This document shows positions 62,556 to 64,000 of a stretch of DNA of 64,000 bases, in pieces (position 1 is the stretch's first letter; each line of letters begins with the position of its first letter). Under the pieces are notes generated by a model that saw only the letters and a program-made list of their open reading frames with translations, searched no databases and was not told the origin of the DNA. The position numbers were made by a program, and so were the translations under genes. Source of the stretch: Candidatus Zhuqueibacterota bacterium (GTDB lineage Bacteria; Zhuqueibacterota; Zhuqueibacteria; Oceanimicrobiales; Oceanimicrobiaceae); contig JAJDAF010000013.1 of assembly GCA_029261995.1 (NCBI GenBank), forward strand, positions 152,919 through 216,918. The letters are read 5' to 3'.

Positions 62556-62999
62556 TCAGCTCCTTTCCAGATTTATGGTGGATTTTAAGTCTGCACTCCA
62601 GGCACCGGCCCCGCGCCATAAAATGAAGACGCTCATCACGAGAACGATGATTGGAATAATCGGTTCTTTTGGTTGGAGTGGGAACAGAGATGGATTATCG
62701 ACAACGGAATGCACATAGGTTGCGACAATCATAATTCCGATGACCACGACAACGCCGGGGCGAACGAAAAACCCGACCGCTAGAATAAGACCCAAGACCA
62801 ACTCCAGGAACGGAACACTCCACCGCGAAATTTCATAGAAAGGTACTTGGGCAGCGAGCAGTTGCCCAGACCAGGCATCCGCAAGCTGCGGCACAAACAG
62901 CTTCATTGGACCTGTCATAAGAAAAATAATTGCGAGCATCAGACGAACACCTGCTGCAAGTTTGTCATTTGTGGTGGCTCGAATGGCTTTCGTATTCAT
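62556..62999 (-). CDS. DoxX-family membrane protein
   Basis: 147 residues with about four membrane helices ([63 protein letters not shown]). The GPMKLF and PFLELVLG motifs are typical of DoxX proteins, often linked to oxidative or thiol stress. Its ATG overlaps the SDR stop (ATGA), so translation is coupled. Confidence 0.88.
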   Translation of the reverse strand: MNTKAIRATTNDKLAAGVRLMLAIIFLMTGPMKLFVPQLADAWSGQLLAAQVPFYEISRWSVPFLELVLGLILAVGFFVRPGVVVVIGIMIVATYVHSVVDNPSLFPLQPKEPIIPIIVLVMSVFILWRGAGAWSADLKSTINLERS

Positions 63000-63796
63000 A
63001 CTTCCTCATACCTCCATTTTTTTTGATGATCCTTTTCTGTTGGCTTTTGTCCTTCCGTCAGGTCGGCTTCGACGATATTCTCAGCGAAGCTCCGGTAAAC
63101 ACTCCCAACCTGTTTGGCCATCGAGTCAGGGAAAAGGTGAAAGTCCCCAGCTTTCAAAGCGGCAACAATTCCCTCGGCGACGAGCGAGGGAGGCTCGGCG
63201 ATCTCTGTCAGACCGGCTGCATCGGCCATTGCGGTGGCGATTGGCCCCGGGTGCACACTGAGGACAGCAGTGCCCTGTTGACCAAGCAACTCACGCAATG
63301 CCTGCGTGATGGAATAAGCAGCAGCTTTGGATGCGGAATAGGTTGCGAAGTTGGCAAAGCACTTCATTGATGCGGCGGAATTTAGCTGAACCAATGCACC
63401 GCCACCATTTGCTTCGAGAATGGGGGCAAAGGCCTGTGCCATTTGCATAAGGCCAAAAACATTTATCTTCATTTCGAAATCTAGTGAATCTATAGCATCT
63501 GCGGCCAGAGGAGTTGAATTTCGAAGAACACCGGCATTATTGACCACAATTTGGGCGTCTTTCGCTGTCGCTGCAGCGGCGGTAATCGTTTCCGGCCTGC
63601 CCAGATCGATCTGAATGGGAACCACCTTGTCGCCGTGCTGCTCAACCAGACCGGCGGCTGAGTTCAGGTTGCGGACCGCTGCATAGACTTTCGCTGCCCC
63701 ATGTTGGAGGAAGGAATCGACAATTTCCTTGCCAATTCCGCGGTTCGATCCCGTGACGAGGGCAGTCTTGCCTTGAACATCATAAGTCATCTTCAT
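62996..63796 (-). CDS. SDR-family oxidoreductase
   Basis: 266 residues with a strong AAGGAGA site. Rossmann motif [12 protein letters not shown], Ser in LNSAASMK and YSASK are in place; C-terminal part resembles the short chain dehydrogenases often found with DoxX and hydrolase genes. First gene of the operon running to the thioredoxin-like gene. Substrate unknown. Confidence 0.88.
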   Translation of the reverse strand: MKMTYDVQGKTALVTGSNRGIGKEIVDSFLQHGAAKVYAAVRNLNSAAGLVEQHGDKVVPIQIDLGRPETITAAAATAKDAQIVVNNAGVLRNSTPLAADAIDSLDFEMKINVFGLMQMAQAFAPILEANGGGALVQLNSAASMKCFANFATYSASKAAAYSITQALRELLGQQGTAVLSVHPGPIATAMADAAGLTEIAEPPSLVAEGIVAALKAGDFHLFPDSMAKQVGSVYRSFAENIVEADLTEGQKPTEKDHQKKWRYEEV

Positions 63797-63826
63797 TTTT
63801 GTCTCCTTGTTTTGTTAGTACCTTTC

Positions 63827-64000
63827 TTAAACGTTGAAAGGTGAATACTCTACAAACTTCCAGTCAATACCTTTTAGTGAATCAATCAGTACCCACTTAG
63901 AAACAACAAACGTCCAGAACCGCATCGTGCCCCCGGTTTTTTCTTCAGCATCTTCTTCATGCCAGACAATGTCTGCCTCACCGGCAAGTTGCAAAGTCTT
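63827..64000 (-). CDS. C-terminal end of a probable PNPOx-like FMN-binding protein (cut by window edge)
   Basis: 57 codons open to the right edge and ending in TAA at 63827. LQLAGEADIVW, RFWTFVVSKWVLIDS and FVEYSPFNV match the last part of pyridoxamine-5'-phosphate-oxidase-like flavin proteins, in which a Q-L-x-G-x-A strand and a final SPFNP are common. The remaining part lies outside the window. It is upstream of, and in the same direction as, the SDR operon, 30 bases from its start codon. Confidence 0.65.
   Translation of the reverse strand, partial: KTLQLAGEADIVWHEEDAEEKTGGTMRFWTFVVSKWVLIDSLKGIDWKFVEYSPFNV

Overview
The window comes from an uncultured-looking saccharolytic bacterium with roughly 50% GC. 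There are no rRNA, tRNA or CRISPR features. The mix of genes points to a candidate phylum near the FCB group (KSB1, Calditrichota, Latescibacterota or Poribacteria-like), but this is an inference with low confidence. That mix is Tat-exported enzymes, a Ser/Thr kinase fused to PD40/TolB-like propeller repeats, many enolase, SDR, amidohydrolase and FAH-family sugar-acid enzymes, and corrinoid methyltransferases.

Region 1 (1-19393, + strand) is a tightly packed sugar and polysaccharide catabolic cluster. It holds the end of an L-ribulokinase, a six-hairpin glycosidase-like protein, an RraA-like protein, a glucarate-dehydratase-like enolase-superfamily enzyme, an SDR, a secreted heparinase II/III-type lyase, a Tat-exported class V aminotransferase-like protein, a sugar isomerase/epimerase, a GH38 alpha-mannosidase, a class III aminotransferase, a double amidohydrolase with one degenerate domain, a secreted BNR propeller, a secreted alpha-toroid-like protein and an SMP-30 lactonase. 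A non-coding stretch follows with a 20-bp tandem repeat array and a long imperfect inverted repeat.

Region 2 (19941-26160) is regulatory: a lone URO-D-family gene on the - strand, then a receptor-like Ser/Thr kinase with PD40 repeats, a GAF-AAA+-Fis sigma-54 activator, and a small lipoprotein gene preceded by a good -24/-12 (sigma-54) promoter match and followed by a terminator.

Region 3 (26192-33939, - strand) is a one-carbon operon: a corrinoid-activating iron-sulphur protein (RACE type), corrinoid protein MtaC, methanol:corrinoid methyltransferase MtaB with its zinc ligands intact, and three URO-D/MtaA-family proteins with an HxC motif. Region 4 (34354-40958, - strand) is a second sugar operon: a Tat-exported GH-A-type glycosidase, Zn-alcohol dehydrogenase, D-2-hydroxyacid dehydrogenase, FAH-family hydrolase, cyclase-family protein and SDR. 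Together regions 1 and 4 hold every enzyme class of a non-phosphorylative sugar-acid route.

Region 5 (41325-59764, - strand) is the strangest part: one 18.4-kb operon of five giant proteins (770, 1640, 951, 1201 and 1436 aa) and one 60-aa protein, none with a signal peptide. They include a DUF6603-like protein, a double-LamG protein with a tail-fibre-like C-terminus, and a protein with a nuclease-like HLxGHxxGG...N motif. It is the best candidate here for an undescribed system. Next to its promoter lie wrecks of an IS256-type transposase and a REP-associated (Y1) transposase. Region 6 (61028-64000, - strand) is a small operon (SDR, DoxX, haloalkane-dehalogenase-like hydrolase, an unknown 88-aa protein, a cysteine-less thioredoxin) and the end of a probable FMN-binding protein cut by the window edge.
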